A stretch of DNA of 64,000 bases from Xestospongia muta (lineage: Eukaryota > Porifera > Demospongiae > Haplosclerida > Petrosiidae), in contig OY848921.1 in the NCBI GenBank assembly GCA_963693285.1, positions 1,116,001-1,180,000 of the forward strand. Direction: 5' to 3'. This document shows positions 23,601 through 34,800 of the stretch, piece after piece. The notes beneath the pieces are model-generated. The model was not told the DNA's origin, did no database searches, and saw nothing but the letters and a program-made list of their open reading frames with translations. The position numbers and the translations under genes are program-made. The number at the start of each line of letters is the position of its first letter. Position 1 is the first letter of the stretch.

Positions 23601-26600
23601 AACTTCTTTCTGAAGATCGTCTTTCTCTAACAATCTCCAATGTTCAGTTGAGTAATAGAGGATTGTATAAAATGTCAGCACAAAATGAAGCAGGCATTAA
23701 TGAAGCAACAGTAGTTCTGGATGTATATGGTAAATCATAGTACATTGATTTGGTATATTCTCGACAATTTTAGTTACAGCTGCTTTATGGAACAATACTG
23801 GAGGGACTGTAATAAAAATAAAAGGACAAAACGTTGTGTTCAACTGTACTGCTGATGGTCTTCCAAGACCTCTCATTGTATGGAGGAAAAATGGTCGACT
23901 TTTATTGAATGCTAGTAGACTAAAAATTATGTCATCAAAGCAGACCAATGGTTTTCGCTCAAACATTATCCCTGAAGTTCTACAACGTACAAGTATGCTA
24001 GAAATTACAGACTTGAAAGGAAATGATAATGGTAGCTATTCTTGTCGAGCTGATAATGAAGCTCATTTAGGAGTTGTATTAACAACACCATTTACATTAC
24101 AAGTAATAGAACGTAAGTCATTGGTTGTTCCTGAATATTTATTATTAAAGATTTGTTTTAGCTCCACCAACCAATTATTGTTTGAGTTCTCCATGTGGTA
24201 GAAATGGTAAATGTCATAGTTTGAGTAATGGATATTTATGTGATTGTTATGATGGATACACTGGTATCAATTGTGAACAAGGCAAGTTATGAATGATTTC
24301 AATATCTAGTTTATTTATTTCAATACAGTTGTAGTGGTATCAGTTCCACCACAAATTACACAGCCTCCTAAAAATACTTCAGGAAATCTCTACTCTTCTA
24401 CTAACCTCACATGTAAAGCTACTGGTTCTCCTATTCCTACTATTCTATGGTATAAAGATGATGTGTTAATTCCCAATGATAATAGTGATCCCTCTGTGTT
24501 ATTATTCTCTGAATTGGATTTAACTGATCGAGGATTTTACCACTGTGAAGCTAGGAGTATAATAGATGGAAAAATTGTATTTGTAGTGTCTTCAAGAGTA
24601 CTTCTAAATATTACAGGTATGAAAGATTTTTATTTTATGGTGTCTACTATTTATTTCAATTCAGATGTTGTTCAGTATGAAGCTAAAATAGAACTACCAG
24701 ATGACTTTTATGAGAGAAGTAATTTGAGTATATCTGATAGAATCTCTGATCTTATTAACAAGGTAGCTGATGTGTCACAAATGTTATAATTATTTTATTT
24801 ATTATTTAGAGTAACAACTATCTTGCTGGTAGTCAACTGACCAATGCCTCAAACACCTCATTTTTCTTCATTCGAATTTTTAATGCTAGTAACTTGAAGT
24901 CAGTACATCCATTTTTCACTAGATATTATATCAGACTATGTTTAGTTATACTGCACAAGTCCATACTATTCCGCTTGTTATTACTTTGGTAACAAAGAGT
25001 GGAGCTTCTGAAGAGCTCAAGGATGGAGTACAACATCAAATGGCTATGCTAGGCAGACAACTTAGTGTCAATATTTCAGTAGCTGAAGTAGACAGATTTG
25101 GTAAAACATATTTTAATTTATGTTTGATTTTTGTGTGTTTATAAGATGGCTGTCCTTCTGAAAAAAATATCATACCATCACATTCTGGCAGGCAAGATCT
25201 TGAACTTATCCTCTTATGGCCTGAAACTAATATTGGAGGAGAAGCTAATGTCAGCTGTCCTTGTGGAAATGGCAGTTCAGGAGGAAAAATATTAAAAGTT
25301 AGTCGATATTGTGGAGGAGACTTTACTAGAGGTGCTGAATGGTCTAAAGGAAATGTAGCACCTTGTAATTTCAGTGACTTAGCAAGAGAAATATGTCGAC
25401 TAAGAAATGTTTGTTTATTAGATGTAAATACAGGAAAGTAATCATTATCTCCATCTTTAGCTTCCTGTAGCTGAGAAAGTAGTACGGTTAGAGAACCTTA
25501 CAAGTAACAGTAATGCTTTAGGATCAACTGAAGTGGCAGCAAGTGTGAGTGTACTGGTGACAGCTACTGAAGGTGTATCTGGTAATATTACGGTAAGGAA
25601 TTCTTTTAATCAACATGACAGTGCCTCTTTTTTATATCACCTTTAAAGTTGACGACAACATTTTTAGAAGTAGTGGACAACATATTAGATGTCAATCAAG
25701 ATACATTACAAACCAGTCAAGAAACCTCTAACACATCAGCTAAGTTAGTTTGTTATTTCAAGTAAATATTAGTACATATTTTGTAGGATATTGGAAGCTA
25801 TTGAATCAGTTGTGGAGAATATACCACTTACTAATACATCAGAACCTGTTGTGATTTCTCAAAAGTCATTTGCTGTATCTTTACAACAAGTAAACAATGA
25901 AGAATTTAAACAATCTGGTCAAACATTCAGTGTAAATTTTGGAGATTTTTCTAATGATAATCAAAGCCTTAATTCCAATGATCTGACATTTGGAGGATCT
26001 AATCAACAACCAACTGCTGCTATCAATCTACCCAGAAATTTACTAAATGGACTTCCAAACATCACTAATAATACTAGAATCACTCATTCAGTATTCATCA
26101 CTGACTCATTATTCTTGAGCAGAGTGGTCACATTCCAAAAGGTTGGCAGCATTATTTTATCAGCTGCTGTAGTAGGAAGAGATACTATCAAGGGACTTAA
26201 TCCTCCTGTGGGTCTTAATTTCATGATCAATCCAGTGAGTATAGGATTTTATATTTGTTTATTAGCTATTTTCTTAACTTCAGAATATAAATGGTTCATC
26301 TCCTCAGTGTTCATTTTGGAATCAGTCTTTAGATGGTAAATATGATTTTGATATAATAATTTTAATTGTTTGAATAGATGGATATGGGGATTGGTCAAGT
26401 AAAGGGTGTCGTAATGTTACCAACAATGAAACAGAAGTTCTCTGTGAATGTAATCATCTTACAAGCTTTGCTATATTATTGGTAACAATTGTTTGTTTAA
26501 TGATATAAATATTTATTTTGATAATCAGGATGTGTCTGTGACAGTTGAACCAACAGAGAAAACAGGATTGACATTGTTCTTGGATGCTGTGACTTACATT

Positions 26601-27961
26601 GGTATCATTGTATCCCTGGTTTGTATGACAATAACTGTTGTCTCATATCTCTCTAACAAGTAAAATACTACAGTGTTAATGAATTGTTATGTTTTGTTCT
26701 TACAGGAAACTTCGTACTTCTGACCATGGACAACTTCTCCTCAATTTATGTTTTGCTTTAATGGGTCTTTACATTACATTTATTTTTGCTGTTCACAGTC
26801 GAGATGTTCCAGTTCTCTGTGCTGTTACAGGAGCAGTATTACAGTATTTTTTCCTGGTGACATTCATGGTGATGGCTGCAGAGGCTATCAATCTGTACAT
26901 GAGTTTAGTGATTGTTCTTGGTCAGAAAATTAGACATTTTGTTTTGAAGGCTACTATTGTATCTTGGAGTAAGTACTGATAGTATTGTTATTATTTGATT
27001 CCTTTTTATTGTGTATTAGTAACTCCTTTCTTTATTGTATTGTTCTGCTTTGCTCCCAATTACAAAAACTACTTGAGTGATCATTTGTGAGTAAAGTTAA
27101 AACTTAATTTAAAATGTTATTATATTTATCACTTACAGTTGTCGTGCTTTTAATGTACCATATTATGTTGGTATGGTGGTACCATTTCTGATCATCTATA
27201 TCTTTAATTGGGTGGTGTTTTTCATCATATTTGTTTCTCTCATCCAAAAAAGCTTCCAGTCCAATTTAAAGAATGTTAAATCAAAGGATGATAAAGGAAA
27301 AAAGTCTTTTGTTCGTCAACAGCTTATTATCGTTACAACATTGTCAATTTTGTTTGGTTTGGGATGGGGTATTGGACTGTTAGCCACTCAAGATATCCAT
27401 ACCAATAAGATAGTACGAGATTTGTTTGCTGCATTGTTTGTGATCATTACTGCCTTTCATGGTCTTTTAATTTTCATAATGCACTGTCTTCGTTCAAAGG
27501 AAGTAAGAAACACTTGGAAACGATGCATTTTTGGTGTCACAGGCAAAGACATAAGTGAGTTTTCATCTTCATTTTCTCTAAAACACCAAAGAAAAGCTCA
27601 GACTAGTTCGAAATTCACAGCTAAATCTCCTGCTAGTCCCAAAAAAGCAAGTGGAGTATTTGTTTATGATGATTCCACACTAAGGAGATCTTATGGTGAT
27701 CCTGGTGATAGTGGAACTCTTCAATTTCACACTGAGAAAGAAGAAAAACGAGGAAACAAGCAAGTTACAGGTGCTATAAATCTGAAGAGCATAGAGAGAG
27801 GTACAGAGAGTGTAAAAGAGCAGGAAGGTAGTGTATTTACTGAGACATCATTTGCTAAATCCTTTCCTGATGATGAAGAAGATGAAAAAGAAAAGCTGCG
27901 CAGAGAAGAAGAGGAAGAATATAAATTACAAAATCAATCTACAGCTGATCAGGAATCATGA
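14339..27961 (+). CDS. Gene 2: complete SRCR-Ig-EGF adhesion GPCR
   Basis: This complete receptor is about 2,825 residues over 42 exons that chain in phase from ATG 14339 to TGA 27959-27961. Domains in order are a signal peptide (about residues 1-21, hydrophobic FLSVVLIVILLLA), a unique N-terminal Cys module, a Cys-rich exon, EGF, about eight divergent SRCR-like domains (two exons each), five Ig, EGF, Ig, linker, HRM-like, GAIN, GPS and 7TM with tail. It sits 1.24 kb after gene 1 in the same orientation. From 21867 on it is exon-by-exon equal in length to gene 1 and nearly identical in sequence. Upstream of that point the two differ completely: gene 2 has old, diverged SRCR repeats where gene 1 has a young homogeneous array. 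Plasma-membrane adhesion signalling is inferred from architecture. Confidence 0.9.
15307..15465 (-). pseudogene. Reverse-strand Ig exon relic inside gene 2 intron
   Basis: Read on the minus strand, an acceptor-like ACTAG is followed by a phase-1 reading frame starting G-PPVITPSGS, then LLAKCEASGN and LSYQWLDNNG. That is the B-strand Cys to core Trp half of an Ig domain, with the PP opening typical of the Ig exons here. It then ends at a stop (TAA, complement of 15307-15309) without the F-strand Cys motif. It is probably an inverted, truncated Ig exon. Confidence 0.6.
15558..15828. repeat. Foldback (MITE-like) element in gene 2 intron
   Basis: The intron 15203-15971 contains an inverted repeat of about 50 bp: the left arm 15580-15630 runs GCAAACATGATAGTT to ATAATAGCACAG, and the right arm 15711-15762 runs CTGTGCTATCATC to TATCTTGTTTGC. 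The loop is about 80 bp and no ORF is present. The right part (15708-15828) resembles the right part of the elements in introns 8177-8564 and 23056-23435. It looks like a short non-autonomous transposon family; no target-site duplication could be fixed by eye. Confidence 0.6.
16875..16905. repeat. (CT)n tract in intron
   Basis: A CT dinucleotide run forms the polypyrimidine tract before the acceptor of exon 16913. Confidence 0.8.
17609..17696. repeat. Long (CT)n microsatellite before exon 17699
   Basis: About 88 bp of almost pure CT fill most of intron 17560-17698 and serve as an extended polypyrimidine tract. It is likely length-polymorphic. Confidence 0.9.
19685..20157 (+). repeat. Gene 2 intron with tandem duplication of the donor region
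   Basis: The exon end and first part of the intron (TGTTTACAGTAAGTACAATG and the following 130 bp) are repeated about 148 bp downstream, with conserved TCATTTTAAATAATGACATTAT and TGCTGCTAATGCTAAT blocks. The second copy supplies a second TACA|GTAAGT donor at about 19833. Reading to it would cross in-frame stops, so the first donor at 19685 was chosen. The rest of the intron is AT-rich and ends in a CT tract. Confidence 0.75.
20338..20681 (+). other. Gene 2 intron, 344 bp, no feature
   Basis: This AT-rich intron splits the seventh SRCR-like domain. I see no repeat, ORF or RNA gene in it. Confidence 0.7.
21535..21866 (+). other. Gene 2 intron between SRCR block and Ig domains
   Basis: This intron is homologous to gene 1 sequence from about 6634 to 6969 and marks the upstream limit of gene 1/gene 2 homology. 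The acceptor is ACATAG at 21861-21866. It is otherwise featureless. Confidence 0.7.
21867..24112 (+). other. Gene 2 Ig-like domains 1-5 (exons)
   Basis: The exons are 21867-22250, 22366-22680, 22732-23055, 23436-23729 and 23774-24112, all class 1-1 and each the same length as its gene 1 counterpart. The same Ig hallmarks are present (SLTCTADF, VQWYF, DEGIYTC, DNGSYSC), and the fourth domain again lacks the canonical cysteine pair. Differences from gene 1 are scattered substitutions only. Confidence 0.9.
23056..23435 (+). repeat. Gene 2 copy of the foldback-containing intron
   Basis: This is the orthologous-position copy of gene 1 intron 8177-8564, with the same CTACATGATAGCACAGACAT and CTGTGCTATTATGTATC blocks. 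Length and sequence are close, with small indels. Confidence 0.6.
24162..24281 (+). other. Gene 2 EGF-like exon with GC-AG intron downstream
   Basis: The exon is identical to the gene 1 EGF exon across its 120 nt. It ends CAAG followed by GCAAGT, so intron 24282-24328 is also GC-AG. Conservation in both copies argues against a sequencing error. Confidence 0.88.
24329..24616 (+). other. Gene 2 membrane-proximal Ig exon
   Basis: One class 1-1 Ig exon carries [20 protein letters not shown] and LTDRGFYHCEA. It corresponds to 9462-9749 of gene 1. Confidence 0.88.
24665..25408 (+). other. Gene 2 linker and HRM-like exons
   Basis: The exons are 24665-24762, 24810-24898, 24946-25100 and 25146-25408. 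The content matches gene 1: unassigned alpha/beta linker, then the Cys domain with [22 protein letters not shown] and a last Cys before the AAT|GTTTGT donor. Confidence 0.75.
25461..26481 (+). other. Gene 2 GAIN and GPS exons
   Basis: The exons are 25461-25592, 25649-25743, 25787-26234, 26284-26335 and 26378-26481. GPS is intact: [19 protein letters not shown] and CECNHLTSF, with HL|T at 26455-26463. The 52-nt exon starting NINGSSPQC was placed by phase and by the GPS cysteine. Confidence 0.9.
26529..27961 (+). other. Gene 2 7TM region and tail exons
   Basis: The exons are 26529-26659, 26706-26968, 27020-27086 and 27139-27961. The same seven hydrophobic segments are present as in gene 1. The tail is about 150 residues and ends in an acidic Glu/Asp/Lys stretch. 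Confidence 0.92.
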
Positions 27962-28290
27962 ACTCCTGATGTTTAAAGAAATGTCAGGACTTTAATTTGA
28001 TGTGTTTTGTTTAACTCTTTTAGTATTGATTCAGCTGTTGTAACTATTGTTATACTTTTAATAACACATATATATATATACTATAGAAATTCAATATAGT
28101 TTGTCCTTGTATTGGCTAGTTGTTTGTTTGTGTTACATGTTGCGTTTTAATTACTTTTGTTATCTTGTTGACTATATAAAAATAGTGTTTGTTTATTTTG
28201 TTTTTGTTTCAGTTTAATTTAGGGTTAATTGAAGGGGACATCCTCAAATTGTACAGTAGTAATTCAGCTCCACCCCTCCCCGCCCAGGGA
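27962..28290. other. 3' region of gene 2 and upstream region of gene 3
   Basis: The first 270 bp or so resemble the gene 1 3' UTR (ATAACACATATATATATA, then TTGACTATATAAAAATAG), but no AATAAA is present; TATAAA near 28174 is the only variant poly(A) candidate. A CCACCCCTCCCCGCCCA block at about 28271-28287 is unusually GC-rich for this locus and looks like a GC-box type element for gene 3. Confidence 0.5.
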
Positions 28291-28300
28291 TATATATAAG
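28291..28300 (+). promoter_or_regulatory. TATA-like box of gene 3
   Basis: TATATATAAG lies 35-44 bp before the gene 3 start codon and just downstream of a GC-rich block. That distance would give a very short 5' UTR. Confidence 0.55.
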
Positions 28301-28334
28301 TCGACCTCATGCACTCTAGACCACTTTATTAACG

Positions 28335-28896
28335 ATGTATTTTCTGAGGACCTCTTTATTTCTGATATTTGTCTTTTTCTCACAGCCACAACCATCAGAG
28401 TGCAGTGTACAACAAGATGACTCGTGTACTGATCTGACCCGAGTTCCTGAAACTAATGGCTCTTCCGTGGTACTTGCCTGTGTAAGACTCATTGAGAAAT
28501 CTGAGATCTTTACAAACGATTACCAAACTTTACGTCGAATAGCCTTTGTTGAGACTACAGATGGTACTAAACAGAGTACCTACAGACCCTATCATCATGG
28601 TGGCATATGGGCAGTAAATGAAAGTGTCTTTCTGTCAACAAAAACTTCCAATGTCACTATTCGAAATCAGATACAGTCATTCTTTAGCATTGATTGGTCA
28701 TCTGTGGAATGGAAAGACCTTCGAACACCTCTGTACTCAGCTCTGGCTGCCAGAATTTATATCAACGAGATAGCTCCAAATGTAGATCTCAGTCAAGTAA
28801 GTAATCAAGCATCCTTCTGGTCAGCCACTTACAATGGAGCAGGTGAAACTGCAAGTTATATTAATGCATCCAATAGTCTGGGTAATTACCGAAATG
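28335..28896 (+). other. Gene 3 exon 1: signal peptide and lysozyme-like domain
   Basis: The first 22 or so residues are a signal peptide. Then follows a module with SCTDLTRV, LRRIAFVETTDG (Glu at residue 73), HGGIWAVNE, FFSIDWSSVEWKDLR, PLYSALAARIYI and QASFWSATYN. The E-T-x-D-G followed by G-G-I-W-x-V arrangement recalls the catalytic Glu and following motif of lysozyme/SLT folds, and the family looks familiar from invertebrate secreted proteins; enzymatic activity is not shown. The exon is nearly identical to gene 4 exon 1, including the first 35 bp or so of the following intron. Confidence 0.7.
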
Positions 28897-31800
28897 GTAA
28901 GTAATGCTGTGTTATTTTATAGTAGTTTTAGTAGCGACTATAGTCAATAATATAATTATATTTCATAATAACTTTGAATTTTTTTACACAGTATCAATTG
29001 GTGAATATGAAATTGAGTTTAATGTCAGTAGGAGACTGACAAAAGATGAATGGAGTTATTTACAAGTTTCATTAACTGATGATTCATTAGATTCAATCAT
29101 TGAAATTGCTGTCTCGGTAACAAGTGGTCAAACGCTGTTGTATGTATCCGATCTTATCATCCCATCTGAAGCTGTTTCTTGTGCCAAAATCAATACCACA
29201 ACAAATGGACGCACATACATATCTCCAAGAACTTTGAACCTTCATTCAAACAAACTTTACATTGGTGTTTTTGGAAAAAAGGATATAGAAAATAGTTTTA
29301 CAGTGTCTGTTGCCAAAACAGATTTAACAGGTAGTAATCACATTAATAGTAACAAATGTAATTGTAGTTCTAATGTGATTTGTGATTCCTCTTTGACATG
29401 ACTGTGTTGTGTCTTTACTAGAAACACGAGCATAATTCCAACATAGTATTGTTTGTCGTGTAGCTGGTTAGTAGTACTCATATGTTTTTATAATATAGTA
29501 TCATAGCTCGATATGAGTAGTATTGTTGTTATGGTGTGTTATAATTGTAGTATAACTGTTTCTTAATAAGTTGGATTTACTGTCATTACCAATGAAAGCA
29601 GATTCAGCTATTCAGTACTATAGTAATAATAATCTTAATTGCCAATAATCATTCCATTCATTTCCTTCTTGTAGTTATTCAAAATATGAACACTGAAGCT
29701 AATCAATTCTTCATTGGATTGTTTAGTAACCATCCTGATGCTGGCTCTGTTCCAATATCTTTGCTCATTACAACTAGTAGTTCTGAGCCTGTTAATATCA
29801 TTGTGGAGTCCATTGTTGGTGAACTGATCTCTGGACAAATAAATTCGTCACAGACAGCTGAGTTTTTTATTCCCGATACGTATATTGTTTCAAATATTTC
29901 TGACAGAGACATGGGTCTCCTTGTTAAAGCTGAGAATGGGAAACGCATTAGTGTATCAGTGAGCAATCATCATTACTATTCCAGTGACTCATATCTCGCT
30001 TTACCTCTTATTAAGTACTCTCATATTGACCAGTACACGTATTATGCTTTGACACCTGAAGTCAATTCTACAAATCTAAAGAGCAGGATACTTCTAGTGG
30101 GTGGTTACAATAGTACAAATGTAACTATCACACCCACACAATCTATCTACATTCCACAAGATCTGTCTCCAACAGGCCAAATTTATGAATTGCAACCATC
30201 AGAATCTTTGACAATTCAACTAAACATGTTTGAGACCCTCTTATTAGAAAGTGAATCAACATTGTCAGGAACAAAAGTTGTGTCAAACAAACCAATAACA
30301 TTTCTTTCAGGACACCAATGTGCAGTTATACCTAATACTAACGGATCATGTGACTTTGCTATTGAACAATTTCCACCTACCATTAACTGGGGTAAAACTT
30401 TCATGTTTCCAGTACTAGCATCTCGTCCAGGAGGATCACATTTGTCAATCATGGCAGCAAAAGAGAACACAAGAGCTGACATAATATGCTCGTTTGCCAA
30501 TGAAATTGGTGACAATATTTCTGATTCTTTTAATCTTGCCAATCCTGGGGACTTCACATCTATTTCTGTAGCTCCTGACAATGTCATATGTAGCGTAGTC
30601 ACTGATAAACCAGTTCAACTTGTTCTTCTTAGTACGAGTGAAGGTACAGATGATGGTGATGGAGATCCCCTCATGATGTTGGTACCTCCTATGGAACAGT
30701 ATTCAACAGAAACCATTTCATTTACAGCTCATAAAAGAGATTTTGAAAATCATTATGTCAACTTGGTTGCAAGTGGGGCTTCCTCTCATATACTTTTAGA
30801 TGATGCATTAATTTCATCTGATTGGGGAACTGTAACATCAAAAAATGGAACCATTCTTGGCTATGCCATCCAACTGAACTTGACTGATACAACACATACT
30901 ATATCAGTCAGTAACAACTCTACAGTGGTTGCTGCTATGATGTATGGATTTAACTTCTCTGTCGGTTATGGACAAATAGCTGGTACAAAGCTCTTTCTGA
31001 CTGATGGTAAGTTATGATAACATTATGTTCTTGTCATAAAAGGCTATTATCAGTAATGTTATCATAATACTAATGATGTTTGCATTATTTAAAATTATTT
31101 TACAAACCCAACAATACACAGCTTACATACTTAACTGGATATTTTGTTTATGTTTTGACTTAATAGGCAACTATGAACCACTCAAAGTAAATGTTGATTT
31201 TGGAAGTGGCCAAGTTTCAGTTGGTCAGAGCATACAGTTAACATGCACTACTACAGGACCTCCAGCATATGCTATACGTTGGAAACAAGGCTCCACATTA
31301 ATCATGCCATCTCGTAAATACTCCATTGTCAGTAACAGCTTAGACACCAGTATACTGACCATCTACAATGCTAGTATTAGTGATACAGGAACATACGAAT
31401 GTATTGCTTACAGCTACTATACTGCTGACATTGCATCTAAAGAAGATACTCTCACTGTTGATCGTAAGCACTATATAAAATTTCTTTAACAATTTAATTG
31501 TTATATTTTGTTACAGAGCCCCCCACACCAGGTCAGTCCTTATATTGCAAACAAATGATCAAGTATATGATAAATATTACTCATTCTAACATTTTTTAGT
31601 CATACCAAAGATTAGTACCACTTCTCTGAAGACTGGTACCATTATAAATGTTAATAAAGATATCAAGTTTAGTGTTTCAAATGCAGTGCCAAATGTGACT
31701 AGAAATCATATATGGTGGCTGTTCACAAACAATCAAAGAAAGGAACAATATTTGGAGCCTAAAAGTCAATCAAAATATAATTTTGCTAATGACTATCTGT

Positions 31801-34800
31801 CAATAACTGTCACTAATCCACAGCTAAGTGATCAAGGCAATTACACTCTGATAGCCAAGAATGAAGCTGGTGTTGCAAACTTAACAGTCACATTCAAAGT
31901 ATATAGTAAGTTTGTAATACTAAATTATTATACTATTGGTCTTTATTTTAAATACAGTCAAAGCAAAATTAAACAGAGTTCCCAGTCAGACTAACTATCT
32001 AAAAAAAGCAGGAGACACAATTACATTTAGCTGTTCGGCTGATGGGTTTCCAAGACCTGGAATCATTTGGAAAAAGGATAATCAAGTGTTGGTTAGCACA
32101 TCAAGACTTAAAATTGAATCACTTGAGGATGCTAATGCAAATCGTTCCATGTCTGCTCCTGGTGTTTTACAAACCACTAGTAAATTGACGATTATGGATT
32201 TAAGAGGAAGCGATAATGGTAGCTATTCCTGCCGAGCTGATAATGAAGCTAATTTAGGAGATGAAATGAATACACCATTGATGTTGTTTGTACAAAGTGA
32301 ACGTAAGCAAATAATGATTATACTAAATTGACCTCATTACATATTTCATAACATTAGCACCAGTAGATCATTGCTTAAATTCTCCTTGTCAAAATGGGGG
32401 AACATGTCGCAGCTTGACTACCACTTACGTTTGTGTATGTACTGAACAATATACTGGCGACAACTGTCAACTACGTAAGTCATAGATATAGCATTAATAG
32501 CCTAATCTCATGTGTTTGTTCCTTGCAATACAGCTGTAAGGGTTACAATTGCTCCACGCATTACTGTAAGCCCTAAAAATACTTCTGGAAATTTCTCATC
32601 GAGGATATCATTGACTTGTTCTGCTGATGGTTCTCCACAGCCCTACATACAGTGGTATAAAAATGATAAATTTCTAACTAGTGGAAAACCAGGCTCGTCT
32701 GAATTGGTCTTTGATGAACTGAAATTGAGTGACCGAGGTTTTTATTATTGTATGGCGTGGAGTATAATTGATGGAAGTAATAAAACAAAGATATCGAAGC
32801 AGGCAATCGTTAACATTGATGGTATATTTTTTTATGTACTATAAATCACTTAGCCTCACATTCTTGTGCTTTTTAGATATTGCACAATATCAGACTGTCA
32901 TTACATTACAAAATATTTCAGATAAAGATACAATTTTAGAAAAAGTGAGTTAAGCTATTTTGTTCAGTTACTTGTTTCTAACCTCATTTTAGTTAAGAAA
33001 TAGGTTATCAGATGACGATTTTCCTAATGGCATCTTGTATTTAGACCTGGAAGAGCAAATGCAGTAAGTGAATAGATTACTAAGTAATTTGGTGTCATCT
33101 ACTCTATTAGATTGAGTGGTTCAAATGTTTCCGTTGTCATTACTTTAAGAAGTAACCAAGGACCCAGTGAAGAATTGCGTCGTGTAGTGGAAAAACAACT
33201 TGCTTCATTTAGTGCACTATCTGGTGTTAGCATTGCAATAGTTGATGTAGACAGATTTGGTACGATCAAATGTTTTAATGCGACATTATGTTTGAATGTA
33301 TTTTTTCAAGATGGCTGTCCATCTGAGCAAACTGTCATATATTCGTATCAGTCTGACAGATCAGAGCTCAATATTACTCTTGTGTGGAATGAAACTAATA
33401 TTGGAGAACTGGCTAAAGTAAACTGCCCTTGTGGTGTTGAGAGTTCAGGAGCTGGCCAAGCCACTCGATATTGTGGAGGAGACTTTATCAATGGAGCTAA
33501 ATGGTCTAATGCTGTAGTAGATTCTTGTAATATCACTGACTTTGCTCGAGAGATATGTCGTCTGACGAAGGTATTCCTGATGTAGATAAGAATAACACAT
33601 TGCCCATTTTTTAGCTTCCTGTTCCAGAAAGGATTGAACAACTAGAAAATTTGACAAGTAACACTAGTCTATTACAATCTAATGAAGTTGTAGCTAGTGT
33701 TACGGTACTGATAACATCTACTGAAGGTGTTTTGGATAACCTCACGGTGAGGAACTGTATTGTCACATCTTTAGTTTACAATCCATGATTATAGTTAACT
33801 ACAACATTTCTGGGAGTAATTGATAACATTTTAAATGTTAGTCAAGATATTTTACAAGAGAGTCAGGAAACGTCTAACACATCTGCCAAGTCAGTTTAAT
33901 ATTATGTTACTTTTAAAATAACTTCATATTACAAATACAGAATTTTGGAAGCTTTTGAGACCGTTGTAGAAAATATTCCAATTACAAACAATTCAGAGCC
34001 TGAAATAATTCCACTAAGGTCATTTGCAGTGGCTGTCTTGCTAGTAGATATTGAGGATATTAAATTATCTGGCCTAAACTTCAGTGTTTACTCAAGAGAG
34101 ATCACAGAGGACAATTTATCCTTTGGGACACTTACTGAAAATCCTGTTGCATCTATCTCTCTACCAAATACAATACTCTATAACGTTACGGACATCACGA
34201 ACAGTACTAGAATCACTCATTCTGTTTTCCTTTTTGACTCTCTATTTCTGAGGAGAAATGACAATCACTTAGAAGTTGGTAGCGTTATTATATCAGCATC
34301 TGTGGTAGGAAAAACTTTAAGTGGACTTAGACATCCAGTCTCTTTGAACTTTTTGATAAACTCGGTTAGCCTAGCCATTTACTTAGCAGCATATTTTATT
34401 ATTGTACTATTGTATCTTGATTTATCTTAGAACACCAATGGTTCCAATCCACAATGCTATTTTTGGAACTCTTCTTTAGATTGTTAGTATAATATTTGTT
34501 TTATTATACAAGAACTATTGTTATTTTTTAGCTGGTTATGGAGACTGGTCCACTGCAGGTTGTACTCGTATCACATATAGTAACAACCAGAGTACTTGTG
34601 AATGCAATCATCTCACAAGTTTTGCAATACTGTTGGTAAGTACTAAAATTAAGATAATCTCATTTTTAATATTGTTTTAAAATTAGGATGTCCAACCTAC
34701 ACCTCCAACTGATAAACCACCTATTGAACATTTCCTTGAAGCTGTAACTTACATTGGAATTGTTATTTCTCTAATCTGTTTGACCGTAACCATCATTTCC

